This document shows positions 8,325 through 15,964 of a stretch of 45,079 nt of DNA, piece by piece. The notes beneath the pieces were generated by a model, which did no database searches, was not told the origin of the DNA, and saw nothing but the letters and a program-made list of their open reading frames with translations. Source of the stretch: Nocardia concava NBRC 100430. GTDB taxonomy: Bacteria; Actinomycetota; Actinomycetes; Mycobacteriales; Mycobacteriaceae. Location of the stretch: the NCBI RefSeq assembly GCF_000308815.1, contig NZ_BAFX01000059.1, positions 1 to 45,079 on the forward strand, in the 5' to 3' direction. Numbering within the stretch: position 1 is the first letter of the stretch; every line of letters begins with the position of its first letter. The position numbers and the translations under genes were made by a program.

Positions 8325-9173
8325 TCACCCCGTGAACGAGATCGGGGAGCGGAAGCCCCACAGCACGATGGTGGCCAGCATGTCCAGGGCGATGATCGCG
8401 ACCAGGCTGGCGCGAATCGCCCGCCCCGACCCGATACCCACGCCCTCGGGGCCGCCGGTGGCGAAAAACCCCTGATAGCAATGGATCAGAACCACGGCCA
8501 CCGCGAACACCATCACCTTGATGGTCGCGGCCACCACATCCCAGCCGGCCACGAACTGATCGAAATAGTGGTTGTAGGTGCCCGACGGGGTGCCGTGCAC
8601 GGTCGTCACGATCAGCGCGCAGGAGGCATAGCTCAGGATCAGCGCCACCACGAAAGCCGGTGCCACCGCGATGATTCCGGCGATCACCCGGGTGGTGACC
8701 ACGAACGGCACCGACCGGATGCCCAGCGACTCCAGGGCGTCGATCTCCTCCGAGATGCGCATGGAACCGATCTCGGCGGTCATCCGGCATCCGGCCTGCG
8801 CGGCGAACCCGATGCCCGCCGCGATCGGGGCCAGCTCCCGGGTCACGCCGAACGCCGAGATCAAACCGCTGAGCTGGCCCAGCGACAGCAGATTCAACGC
8901 GCTGAACGCCTCGATGCCGATGGACGCGCCCATGGCCGCACCCATCAGCAGCATGAGCGGCACCACGCCGCCGCCGATGATCACCGAACCGCGACCCCAG
9001 GTCATGTCCGTGATCACCGCCGCGGTCTGACGGCGGTAGTGGACCACGGTGTAGGGCACCGAGGACAGCACCTGCCACGCGAAACCTATGACGAATCCCA
9101 GGTTTTCGATCGGACCCATGGGACGCAGGCGACGGGTCCAGCCCAGCCCGGGCGGGGTGTAGGGGGCCGCCAT
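8325..9173 (-). CDS. yrbEB: YrbE/MlaE-type permease B of Mce transporter
   Basis: A 282-residue integral membrane permease with about five or six helices and the MlaE signature (GRGSVIIGGGVVPLMLLMGA, TRELAPIAAGIGFAAQAGCR, EEIDALESLGI). The EIDALE segment is the coupling helix expected to contact the MceG-type ATPase, which is not encoded in this window, as usual for actinobacteria. The ATG at 9173 is chosen because it overlaps the yrbEA stop in a TGATG arrangement. The frame stays open about 650 bp upstream, but only as a shadow of yrbEA. Confidence 0.9.
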   Translation of the reverse strand: MAAPYTPPGLGWTRRLRPMGPIENLGFVIGFAWQVLSSVPYTVVHYRRQTAAVITDMTWGRGSVIIGGGVVPLMLLMGAAMGASIGIEAFSALNLLSLGQLSGLISAFGVTRELAPIAAGIGFAAQAGCRMTAEIGSMRISEEIDALESLGIRSVPFVVTTRVIAGIIAVAPAFVVALILSYASCALIVTTVHGTPSGTYNHYFDQFVAGWDVVAATIKVMVFAVAVVLIHCYQGFFATGGPEGVGIGSGRAIRASLVAIIALDMLATIVLWGFRSPISFTG

Positions 9174-10030
9174 CACGCCATCCGAACCGGGATGAACATG
9201 GTGACCACCTGGGTGATCGCGGTGTTCAACACCGTCACCGAGGCCACCGACATCACCACCGCGGCATTCACGCCGTCCGCGACCCCGCGCGGGCCGCCCT
9301 TGGCCTCGAGCCCGCGCTGACAGGCGATGACCACCACCAGGAATCCGAAGATCACCGATTTGATCAGCGACACCCAGATGTCGATGGGCATGGTGAACGA
9401 GCCGAACGACTGCCAGTACGAACCCGGCGTCACCCCCAGCGCCGTCACCGCCACCGCGAAACCGGAGGCGATGCCGATGAAGATGATCAGCACATTGAGC
9501 AGCGGCGCGACCAGCATCATGGCCGCGATGCGCGGAACCACCAGGCGCTGCACCGGATCCACGCCCATCACCCGCATGGCGTCGACCTCCTCGCGGATGG
9601 TGCGCGCCCCCAGATCCGCGGCGATCGCCGCCGCCCCGGCACCGCCCAGCAGCATGGCGGTGGCCAGCGGCGCGCCCTGTTTGATGACGCCCAGCCCGCC
9701 CGCCGCGCCGATCATGGAATCCGCGCCCAGCTGCGACACGATATTGCCGACCTGCGCAGAGACGATCACGCCGAACGGAATCGCCATCAGCACACTGGGA
9801 ATCGCGGTGACCCGAATGAGAAACCAAGCCTGCGTGAGTGTTTCGTGCACCGGGAAGCGCATCCGGGTCAGATCCGCGCTGCCGATCCGAATCGCGTTCG
9901 CCGCCATGCGCAATGATCGGCCCAATGTCCCCAGGCTCGACAGCACCGTCTCGCCGAAATTCCGTCGTAGTACCTGTGCCCCGGACAATTCCGCGGCATC
10001 CGACCGATCCTCGATCTCAGTCGTCGACAT
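9173..10030 (-). CDS. yrbEA: YrbE/MlaE-type permease A of Mce transporter
   Basis: A 285-residue MlaE-family permease and the first gene of the mce operon. Recognisable parts are TLTQAWFLIRVTAIPSVLMA, SMIGAAGGLGVIKQGAPLAT and the EEVDAMRVMGVDP coupling helix, with about five membrane segments. The ATG at 10030 is favoured over one 14 codons upstream because AGGAGG lies at 10035-10040. With YrbEB it forms the inner-membrane pore through which Mce-delivered lipids pass, powered by an ATPase encoded elsewhere. A candidate TetR-type operator lies 112 bp upstream. Confidence 0.9.
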   Translation of the reverse strand: MSTTEIEDRSDAAELSGAQVLRRNFGETVLSSLGTLGRSLRMAANAIRIGSADLTRMRFPVHETLTQAWFLIRVTAIPSVLMAIPFGVIVSAQVGNIVSQLGADSMIGAAGGLGVIKQGAPLATAMLLGGAGAAAIAADLGARTIREEVDAMRVMGVDPVQRLVVPRIAAMMLVAPLLNVLIIFIGIASGFAVAVTALGVTPGSYWQSFGSFTMPIDIWVSLIKSVIFGFLVVVIACQRGLEAKGGPRGVADGVNAAVVMSVASVTVLNTAITQVVTMFIPVRMA

Positions 10031-10141
10031 CGAACCTCCTTGCGGCTCTTCGTCACTCCCCTGGACGATCACCCGCAGGTTCCGGCTGCCCCAACAGTCG
10101 TATGAATCCCACGCCGATCTTGGGGGCAGACGCTAACTGAG

Positions 10142-10155
10142 TGGAACAAGTTCTA
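10142..10155. promoter_or_regulatory. KstR-like operator upstream of the mce operon
   Basis: TGGAACAAGTTCTA fits the 14-bp KstR consensus TnnAACnnGTTnnA described for actinobacterial sterol and lipid catabolism regulons. The six core bases of AAC/GTT form a perfect dyad. It lies 112 bp upstream of the yrbEA start. KstR controls mce4 in mycobacteria and rhodococci; whether KstR or another TetR protein binds here is inference. Confidence 0.5.
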
Positions 10156-10335
10156 GGCGCATTTTCGAAGAACTGCTATACGCATCCCCGGACATCCGGA
10201 GAAACGACGGCCGAGGCCCGGCTGTGTCGGAATCACATCATGTAACCGTGAATATCGGTGTAGGCCGTGCGGGTGCGTCGGGGCTCCGGGATTGCCGGGC
10301 TCGGGGGAACCGTGGGCGAGCGGTCCCGCGCTGAC

Positions 10336-10341
10336 TAGAGT
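10336..10341 (+). promoter_or_regulatory. Leaderless -10 box (AsnC-type gene)
   Basis: TAGAGT followed by 7 nt and then the ATG at 10349, so transcription would begin at the start codon itself. No Shine-Dalgarno sequence is present, which agrees with a leaderless mRNA. Confidence 0.55.
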
Positions 10342-10348
10342 TGGGCGC

Positions 10349-10624
10349 ATGATTACCGCGATTGTGCTGATCTCCGCCGAGGTGGATCGAATTCCCGAGA
10401 CCGCGGAGGAGCTGGCCGACATCAAGGGTGTGGCCGAGGTCTACTCGTGCGCGGGAGACGTGGACCTGATCGCCGTGGTGAAGGTGCGCGACCACGAGGA
10501 GATCGCCGAGGTGGTGACCGGGCGGATCAACAAGACGCCCGGGGTGCTGCGGACCGCGACCCACATCGCGTTCAAGTCGTACTCGCGCGCCGATGTGGAA
10601 GCCGGATTCTCGATCGGCGAATAG
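10349..10624 (+). CDS. Stand-alone Lrp/AsnC ligand-binding (RAM) domain protein
   Basis: A 91-residue protein consisting only of an Lrp/AsnC-type RAM (alpha-beta sandwich) domain: MITAIVLISAEVDRIPETAE, GVAEVYSCAGDVDLIAVVKV, and a C-terminal THIAFKSYSRAD strand. There is no helix-turn-helix, so it cannot bind DNA by itself. Such stand-alone RAM proteins form dimers or octamers that sense amino acids, or modulate full-length Lrp paralogs. The ATG at 10349 is preceded by a leaderless promoter. Its position beside trpF and trpD makes an amino-acid sensing role tempting, but this is inference. Confidence 0.85.
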   Translation: MITAIVLISAEVDRIPETAEELADIKGVAEVYSCAGDVDLIAVVKVRDHEEIAEVVTGRINKTPGVLRTATHIAFKSYSRADVEAGFSIGE

Positions 10625-10657
10625 CCGCTGGATCTCTCGGGCGGGCGATCGCCGGGG

Positions 10658-10966
10658 TCAGCGGGTCAGTACCGACGCGCCGAGGGCTGAGCCCGAATGG
10701 CCGGGCTCGATGGTGTGCGTGACGCCGCCCTTGCAGCCGGGGAACAGGTACACCCGGACCGGCGACGCGGTGCCGTTGTCGATGGTGAGCCGGCGCGGCA
10801 CACTGCGGATGGTCAGGCAGTCGTCGGGGTTGCCGTAGTTGCGGCCGTCCACGATCAGGGATCCGGTCTGAGCGGTCTCCGCGCGTGCCGTGTGCGCCGC
10901 GGAGACCGGGATGCCCAGGCCCAGGAACACGACCACCAGGCCGGATAGCGCCACTCCGTATCGCAT
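10658..10966 (-). CDS. Small secreted protein of unknown function
   Basis: A 102-residue protein with an N-terminal signal peptide (residues 1 to about 29: GVALSGLVVVFLGLGIPVSA, then AHTARAETA with AxA-type cleavage options). The mature part of about 70 residues has two cysteines (DDCLTIRS and FPGCKGG) that may form a disulfide, and a beta-rich pattern (LTIDNGTASPVRVYLFPG). I do not recognise the family. It has a leaderless-type promoter and is divergent from trpF. Confidence 0.7.
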   Translation of the reverse strand: MRYGVALSGLVVVFLGLGIPVSAAHTARAETAQTGSLIVDGRNYGNPDDCLTIRSVPRRLTIDNGTASPVRVYLFPGCKGGVTHTIEPGHSGSALGASVLTR

Positions 10967-10972
10967 GACGAA

Positions 10973-10978
10973 ACTGTA
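10973..10978 (-). promoter_or_regulatory. Leaderless -10 box (small secreted protein)
   Basis: On the minus strand TACAGT is followed by 6 nt and the ATG at 10966. No ribosome site is visible. Confidence 0.5.
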
Positions 10979-11013
10979 ACGCCGAATTCTTTCCAGAGAG
11001 ACCAGGAGGACTC

Positions 11014-11550
11014 ATGTTCGTGAAGGTGTGTGGCCTGACCACCGAGGAACAGATCGACTGGGCTGTCGAACTCGGCTACTCCGCCATCGGCGTCATGGGC
11101 ACGACCAAGAGCAAGCGCTATGTCGAACCGGCCCGGGCGCGGGAGCTGGCCGCGTACGCGCGCGGGAAGATCCCCAGTTTCGCGGTGGCCCTGGACGCGA
11201 CCGAAATCGCCGACGTGATGGACGATTTCGATGTGGTTCAGCTCTACAAGTGGACCGACCTGCCGAATCTGGCCTACTGCTCGGCCGTCGAGCCCACGCC
11301 CGAGCAGAGCTACGAGTACTTCTTCTATGACGCCAGCGCCGGGTCCGGCGTCTTCGCCGAATTCCCGGACTGGGTCGACAAGGTCCCGGGCAAGCTCGTG
11401 CTGGCCGGTGGCCTCAGCGTCGCCAATGTCGCGGGCGTCATCGACGCCCATCGGCCCTACGGCGTCGACATCTCCAGCTCGGTCGAACTCGCGCCCGGCG
11501 TCAAGAGTTTCGACGCCATGCGCGACTTCATCCAGGCCACGAAGGGCTAG
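11014..11550 (+). CDS. trpF: TrpF-like phosphoribosylanthranilate isomerase
   Basis: A 178-residue (beta-alpha)8-type protein resembling dedicated TrpF. It begins with KVCGLT, carrying the catalytic Cys6, and has the general-acid Asp at 106 (FYDASAGSGVF). The phosphate-binding end is well preserved: LAGGLSVANV and GVDISSSVE followed by PGVKS. It is about 20 residues shorter than typical TrpF, and the usual VQLHG strand reads VQLYKW. Expected reaction: N-(5'-phosphoribosyl)anthranilate to CdRP. Many actinobacteria lack trpF because bifunctional PriA does this step, so a dedicated copy is notable. GGAGG (11002-11006 region) precedes the ATG by about 6 nt. Its stop overlaps that of convergent trpD within CTAG. 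Confidence 0.75.
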   Translation: MFVKVCGLTTEEQIDWAVELGYSAIGVMGTTKSKRYVEPARARELAAYARGKIPSFAVALDATEIADVMDDFDVVQLYKWTDLPNLAYCSAVEPTPEQSYEYFFYDASAGSGVFAEFPDWVDKVPGKLVLAGGLSVANVAGVIDAHRPYGVDISSSVELAPGVKSFDAMRDFIQATKG

Positions 11551-12602
11551 TTCGACCCGAGCTCGTTGGAGACGGTGACCCAGCGGTCCAGCAGGTTCGC
11601 CGCCGCACCGGAATCCACGGTCTCGGCGACCCGCTTCAACGCCACCGCCAGCTTGGCGTGCAGGTCGGACTCGACCTCCTCGGGGCGCAGATCGTAGGCC
11701 ACCAGGGCGGCCGCGGAATTGAGCAGCACCGCATCGCGGACCGGGCCCGGATCACCGGCGAACATATTGCGGGCGATCACCGCGTTCATCTCCGCGTCGC
11801 CGCCCTTGAGCGCCGACGGATCCACCCGCTCGATGCCGAGTTCGGTTGGGTCGATGGTGGTTTCGTGCTGCAGGCCGCCCGCGACCACCCAGACGTCGGT
11901 GGTGTCGGCGGTGGTGATCTCGTCCAGGCCGTCATTGCCGCGCACCACCAGCGCCGAGGTGCCGCGCGCGGCGAACACGCCCGCGATCACCGGCACCAGA
12001 TCGGCGAACGCGCAGCCGATCAGGCCCGAGGAGGGTTGGGCCGGATTGGTCAGCGGGCCCAGGATATTGAAGACCGTCGGAATGCCGATCTCACTGCGGG
12101 CCGGGCCCGCGTACCGCAGCGAGGGATGGAACACCGGCGCGAAGCAGAAGCCGATGCCGGTCTGCCGCACGCACTCGGCCACCGATTCCGGCCCCAGCGC
12201 GATCTTCACGCCGAGCGCCTCGAGGGTGTCCGCGCCGCCGCTCTTGGAGGTCGCCGCCCGGTTGCCGTGCTTGATCACCGGAATTCCGCTGGCCGCCACC
12301 ACGATCGAGGACATGGTGGAGATGTTCACGCTGCCGGAGCGGTCGCCGCCGGTGCCGACGATGTCGATCGCGCCGCCCTCGTGCCGGACCCGGCGCGCGT
12401 GCGAGAGCATCCCGCTGGCCAGGCCGTTGAGCTCGGTCGGGGTCGGGCCCTTCATCTTCAGGGCCACGCCGAAGGCCGCGATCTGCGCGGAGGTGGCGTT
12501 ATCGGTGAAGATCTCGTTCATCGCCCACGCGGCCTCGTCCTGGGACAGGTCGTTGCCGTCGGTGAGGATGCCGAGAACTTCTCGCCAGCTGCGCGCGCTC
12601 AT
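11547..12602 (-). CDS. trpD: Anthranilate phosphoribosyltransferase
   Basis: A 351-residue TrpD: transfers phosphoribosyl from PRPP to anthranilate. It shows the glycine-rich PRPP loop DIVGTGGDRSGSVNIST, then KHGNRAATSKSGGADTLEALG, and the family block FAPVFHPSLRYAGPARSEIG. Full length for the family. The ATG at 12602 is favoured by AGAAGG 5 nt upstream; a longer reading to 12638 lacks support. It is encoded away from trpE/trpC-type genes, as in M. tuberculosis where trpD also sits near ctaE. It is tail-to-tail with the trpF-like gene, whose product consumes the TrpD product. Confidence 0.95.
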   Translation of the reverse strand: MSARSWREVLGILTDGNDLSQDEAAWAMNEIFTDNATSAQIAAFGVALKMKGPTPTELNGLASGMLSHARRVRHEGGAIDIVGTGGDRSGSVNISTMSSIVVAASGIPVIKHGNRAATSKSGGADTLEALGVKIALGPESVAECVRQTGIGFCFAPVFHPSLRYAGPARSEIGIPTVFNILGPLTNPAQPSSGLIGCAFADLVPVIAGVFAARGTSALVVRGNDGLDEITTADTTDVWVVAGGLQHETTIDPTELGIERVDPSALKGGDAEMNAVIARNMFAGDPGPVRDAVLLNSAAALVAYDLRPEEVESDLHAKLAVALKRVAETVDSGAAANLLDRWVTVSNELGSN

Positions 12603-12668
12603 TGCCTTCTCTTCCCGTTGCCGGTCCACGCCGGACACCAGTGTTTTCGTAAAGCCTAGTGTGCGGGG

Positions 12669-13091
12669 CTAGTTCTTATCGCCGGGACCGGCAGCGGGCT
12701 GCAGGGCATCCCAGCCCAGCACCGTGCCCTCGTGCCGGTGGGCGATGGCGGCCATGCGGGAACGCTCCTGGGAGCAGTGCAGGGCGTCGAGAACTTGCAC
12801 TCGCTGCAAGACCAGCTGCGCGGGGTCGGAATCATCGACGGAGGCAGTGTTATAGCCGAGTTGTTCGGCCATGACTTGCACCGCATTCACCTGTGCGGCG
12901 GGGACCCGGAGGTGGTGGCGCAGGACCACCGGTTGGTCGGGGGACCAGTCCAGGGCCTTGCCGAGGGCGGCTGAACAGGCCTCCGCGTCATCGAAACTCG
13001 ACGCGACCACCACCAGATCCGGGCGCGCCGGGTCCAGTTCCGTTGTCGCACTCCGACCGACCAGCTTCCGCCACCACGATTTGACACTCAT
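12669..13091 (-). CDS. Conserved hypothetical protein
   Basis: A 140-residue soluble protein without signal peptide or membrane helix. The body (RPDLVVVASSFDDAEACSAA, PVVLRHHLRVPAAQVNAVQV, LGYNTASVDDSD) suggests an alpha/beta ferredoxin-like fold, loosely reminiscent of the RraB (RNase E inhibitor) family, but I would not assign that. A basic N-terminus (MSVKSWWRKLVGRS) and two cysteines are visible. GAGAGGG precedes the ATG. It lies between trpD and ctaE and is divergent from ctaE, sharing a 170-bp promoter region with it. Confidence 0.75.
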   Translation of the reverse strand: MSVKSWWRKLVGRSATTELDPARPDLVVVASSFDDAEACSAALGKALDWSPDQPVVLRHHLRVPAAQVNAVQVMAEQLGYNTASVDDSDPAQLVLQRVQVLDALHCSQERSRMAAIAHRHEGTVLGWDALQPAAGPGDKN

Positions 13092-13231
13092 AAGACCCTC
13101 TCAGCACGGCTCAGCTTCCTCTTACCTGCGCAATCTAGGCTCCACCGTGACACGCCGAGAGCCCCCGCGAGACGCTCGCTCGCCCTGGGCTTTACGACAC
13201 GTACGACGAACTTTCCTACCCCGCTACACCT

Positions 13232-13244
13232 GTCGTACTACGAC
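13232..13244. promoter_or_regulatory. Palindrome in the ctaE promoter region
   Basis: GTCGTA-C-TACGAC is a perfect dyad centred at 13238, ending 5 bp before the putative ctaE -10 box (CATACT, 13249-13254). A further GTACGAC copy at 13201-13207 is an inverted match to GTCGTAC at 13232-13238. This could be an operator for the respiratory operon. No regulator can be named. Confidence 0.35.
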
Positions 13245-13261
13245 GAGTCATACTTACCGGC

Positions 13262-13873
13262 GTGACGACCGCAGTAGGGACCCCAGGATCGGCCATTACC
13301 CAGCGTGTGCATTCGCTGAACCGGCCCAACATGGTCAGCGTCGGTACCATCATCTGGCTGTCGAGCGAGCTGATGTTCTTCGCCGGCCTGTTCGCCATGT
13401 ACTTCGTTGCTCGCGCGCAGGCGCACGGAAACTGGCCGCCGGAGCCGACCGAGCTGAACCTGAAGCTGGCCGTGCCGGTCACCCTGGTGCTGGTCGCTTC
13501 CTCCTTCACCTGCCAGATGGGCGTCTTCGCCGCCGAGCGCGGTGACGTGTTCGGCCTGCGCCGCTGGTACGTGCTGACCTTCCTGATGGGCGCGTTCTTC
13601 GTCGGCGGTCAGGCCACCGAGTACCACGCGCTGGTCACCGAGGGCACCTCGATCTCCAGCTCGGTGTACGGCTCGGTGTTCTACATCACCACCGGCTTCC
13701 ACGGTCTGCACGTCATCGGCGGTCTCATCGCGTTCATCTTCCTGCTGGTGCGCACCAAGCTCAGCAAGTTCACCCCGGCCCAGGCCACCGCGGCGATCGT
13801 CGTGTCGTACTACTGGCACTTCGTCGACATCGTCTGGATCGCCCTGTTCGCGACGATCTACTTCGTCCGCTAA
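13262..13873 (+). CDS. ctaE: Cytochrome c oxidase subunit III
   Basis: A 203-residue membrane protein of the aa3 oxidase with about five helices. Conserved parts are [38 protein letters not shown] and [19 protein letters not shown], typical of actinobacterial CtaE, which lacks the first two helices of longer subunit III proteins. The GTG start at 13262 follows CATACT by 7 nt with no ribosome site, so the mRNA is probably leaderless. It heads the ctaE-qcrCAB operon, which encodes parts of the bcc-aa3 supercomplex that moves electrons from menaquinol to oxygen. Confidence 0.96.
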   Translation: MTTAVGTPGSAITQRVHSLNRPNMVSVGTIIWLSSELMFFAGLFAMYFVARAQAHGNWPPEPTELNLKLAVPVTLVLVASSFTCQMGVFAAERGDVFGLRRWYVLTFLMGAFFVGGQATEYHALVTEGTSISSSVYGSVFYITTGFHGLHVIGGLIAFIFLLVRTKLSKFTPAQATAAIVVSYYWHFVDIVWIALFATIYFVR

Positions 13874-13958
13874 CACCCGGACACGGCCGGTGCGGCAGCC
13901 CCGCGTCGGCAGCCAAAAACTTGTACAAGTCGGTTCCGTCTACTCCAAAGGGACACAG

Positions 13959-14819
13959 ATGAGTTCATCTCCCCCGTCAGCGCCAGATCCCGAGGGGATC
14001 GGCCAGGCCACCAAGATCCGCAAGCAGCGCCGCACCCGGCGCAAGCTGGTCGGCGGTCTGGTCCTCCTGATGGGCCTCGTCGGAGCCGGCTTCGCGGCGT
14101 CGGCCCTGACCCCGCAGGCTCAGGTCGCGACCGCGCACGAGGACCAGTCCGCGCTGATCCGCGAGGGCAAGCAGATCTACGACACCTCCTGCGTCACCTG
14201 CCACGGTGCCAACCTGCAGGGCGTCCAGGATCGCGGCCCCAGCCTGATCGGCGTCGGTGAGGCCGCGGTCTACTTCCAGGTCTCCTCCGGCCGCATGCCC
14301 GCGGCCCGCAACGAGGCGCAGATCCAGCGCAAGCCCCCGAAGTTCGACGCGCACCAGACCGACGCGCTCGGCGCGTACGTCCAGTCCCAGGGCGGCGGTC
14401 CGACCGTGGTGCGCGACAGCAACGGTGAGATCGCGCAGGAGTCGATCATCGAGGACCGCGACCTCGGCCGCGGCGGCGAGCTGTTCCGCATGAACTGCGC
14501 CTCCTGCCACAACTTCACCGGCAAGGGTGGCGCGCTGTCGTCCGGCAAGTTCGCGCCCCCGCTGGAAGAGGCCAGCGAGCAGCAGATCTACCTGGCCATG
14601 CTCACCGGCCCGCAGAACATGCCCAAGTTCTCCGACCGGCAGCTGACGCCGGACGAGAAGAAGGACATCGTCGCCTACATCAAGGACCGCATGGAGACCA
14701 AGTCCGAGGGCGGCTACGGCCTCGGCGGCTTCGGTCCCGCGACCGAGGGCCTGGCCATCTGGGTCGTCGGCATCGTGGCCCTGGTCGGCTCCGCGATGTG
14801 GATCGGTTCCCGGTCATGA
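13959..14819 (+). CDS. qcrC: Menaquinol:cytochrome c reductase, diheme cytochrome c subunit
   Basis: A 286-residue membrane-anchored diheme cytochrome c. Two heme-binding motifs are present, CVTCH (residues 78-82) and CASCH (180-184), each heading a cytochrome c domain with downstream Met ligands plausible at GRMPA and NMPKF. A Lys/Arg-rich N-terminus and helix (about 30-50) and a C-terminal helix (about 262-282) anchor it. This tethered diheme protein replaces both cytochrome c1 and soluble cytochrome c in actinobacteria. The ATG at 13959 is supported by AAAGGGA 8 nt upstream; an upstream GTG-type reading (13890) is not. Confidence 0.97.
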   Translation: MSSSPPSAPDPEGIGQATKIRKQRRTRRKLVGGLVLLMGLVGAGFAASALTPQAQVATAHEDQSALIREGKQIYDTSCVTCHGANLQGVQDRGPSLIGVGEAAVYFQVSSGRMPAARNEAQIQRKPPKFDAHQTDALGAYVQSQGGGPTVVRDSNGEIAQESIIEDRDLGRGGELFRMNCASCHNFTGKGGALSSGKFAPPLEEASEQQIYLAMLTGPQNMPKFSDRQLTPDEKKDIVAYIKDRMETKSEGGYGLGGFGPATEGLAIWVVGIVALVGSAMWIGSRS

Positions 14820-15964
14820 GTGAACAGGAGCGAAACAGCATGGGGGACAACCCCACCGAACCCACGGACGAGCAGCTCGACGCCATGTCGCGTGACGAGC
14901 TGGTCAAGCTCGGTACCGAGCTCGACGGCGTCGACGTCGCCTACCGCGCCCCCCGCTGGCCGGTCGAGGGCACCCGGGCCGAGAAGCGCGCCGAGCGCAA
15001 GGTGGCCTTGTGGTTCGGCATCTCCGCACTCGCGGGCGCCGCGCTCATCGGCATCTACCTGTTCTGGCCCTGGGAGTACAAGGGCCGGCACCAGGACGGG
15101 AACGCGCAGTACACGCTGACCACCCCGCTCTACGGCCTCACCCTCGGCATCGCCGTGCTGGCCGTCGGCATCGCGGTCGTGCTGATCCGCAAGCACTTCA
15201 TCCCGGCCGAGATCTCCATCCAGGACCGCCACGACGGCGCGTCCTCGGAGGTCAACCGCCGCACCCTGGTCGCGCAGCTGCAGGACGCCGCGGAGACCTC
15301 CACCCTGGGCCGCCGCAAGCTCATCACCCGCACCGCGGGCCTGGGCGCCGGCCTGCTGGGTGTGGGCGCGCTGCTCGTCTTCGTCGGCGGCATGATCAAG
15401 AACCCGTGGGCCAAGGGCGACAAGTCGCCGCTGTGGGTCTCGGGCTGGACCCCGGACTACCCGGGCGAGACCGTCTTCCTGCGCCGCGACACCGGCCGTC
15501 CCGAGGACATCGTCCTGGTCAAGCCGGAGGATCTGGACGCGGGCGCCATGGAGACCGTCTTCCCGTGGAAGGAATCCTGGCGCGGTGACGAGCACAAGAC
15601 GCTCGAGTCGCTGCGCGGTATCCGCAACGCGGTCATGCTGATTCGCCTGCGTACCCACGACGCCGAGCACGCCATCAAGCGCAAGGGCCAGGAGAGCTTC
15701 AACTACGGCGACTACTTCGCCTACTCGAAGATCTGCACCCACCTCGGCTGCCCCACCTCGCTGTTCGAGCAGCAGACCAACCGGATCCTGTGCCCCTGCC
15801 ACCAGTCGCAGTTCTCCGCGACCGAATGGGGTAAGCCGGTCTTCGGTCCGGCCGCGCGTGCGCTGCCGCAGCTGCCGATCACCGTCAACGCCGATGGCTA
15901 CCTGGTCGCCCAGCACGACTTCATCGAGCCCCTCGGCCCGGCCTACTGGGAGCGTCGTTCATGA
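14816..15964 (+). CDS. qcrA: Menaquinol:cytochrome c reductase, Rieske iron-sulfur subunit
   Basis: A 382-residue Rieske protein. The 2Fe-2S ligands lie in CTHLGC (Cys307, His309) and CPCHQSQF (Cys326, His329), with Cys312 and Cys328 as the stabilising disulfide pair. Three membrane helices precede the Rieske domain (around [40 protein letters not shown] and [19 protein letters not shown]), the actinobacterial arrangement. The ATG at 14816 overlaps the qcrC stop by 4 nt, so translation is coupled. Confidence 0.97.
   Translation: MSEQERNSMGDNPTEPTDEQLDAMSRDELVKLGTELDGVDVAYRAPRWPVEGTRAEKRAERKVALWFGISALAGAALIGIYLFWPWEYKGRHQDGNAQYTLTTPLYGLTLGIAVLAVGIAVVLIRKHFIPAEISIQDRHDGASSEVNRRTLVAQLQDAAETSTLGRRKLITRTAGLGAGLLGVGALLVFVGGMIKNPWAKGDKSPLWVSGWTPDYPGETVFLRRDTGRPEDIVLVKPEDLDAGAMETVFPWKESWRGDEHKTLESLRGIRNAVMLIRLRTHDAEHAIKRKGQESFNYGDYFAYSKICTHLGCPTSLFEQQTNRILCPCHQSQFSATEWGKPVFGPAARALPQLPITVNADGYLVAQHDFIEPLGPAYWERRS

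Larger units (their letters stand above)
10031..10348. other. Divergent intergenic region between yrbEA and the AsnC-type gene
   Basis: These 318 bp contain no credible gene. They hold the yrbEA ribosome site (10035-10040), the KstR-like palindrome (10142-10155), the leaderless -10 box of the plus-strand gene (10336-10341), and a loose TCAC/GTGA repeat around 10231-10249 to which I can assign no regulator. Confidence 0.6.

Noticed and set aside
9174..9827. N-terminal extension of the second YrbE permease
   Set aside because: It overlaps yrbEA completely and lacks permease features; the ATG at 9173 in a TGATG overlap begins the conserved protein.
10229..10245. CRP-like sequence TGTGTCGGAATCACA
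   Set aside because: The spacing between half-sites is one base too short for the TGTGA-N6-TCACA consensus and the first half has a mismatch.
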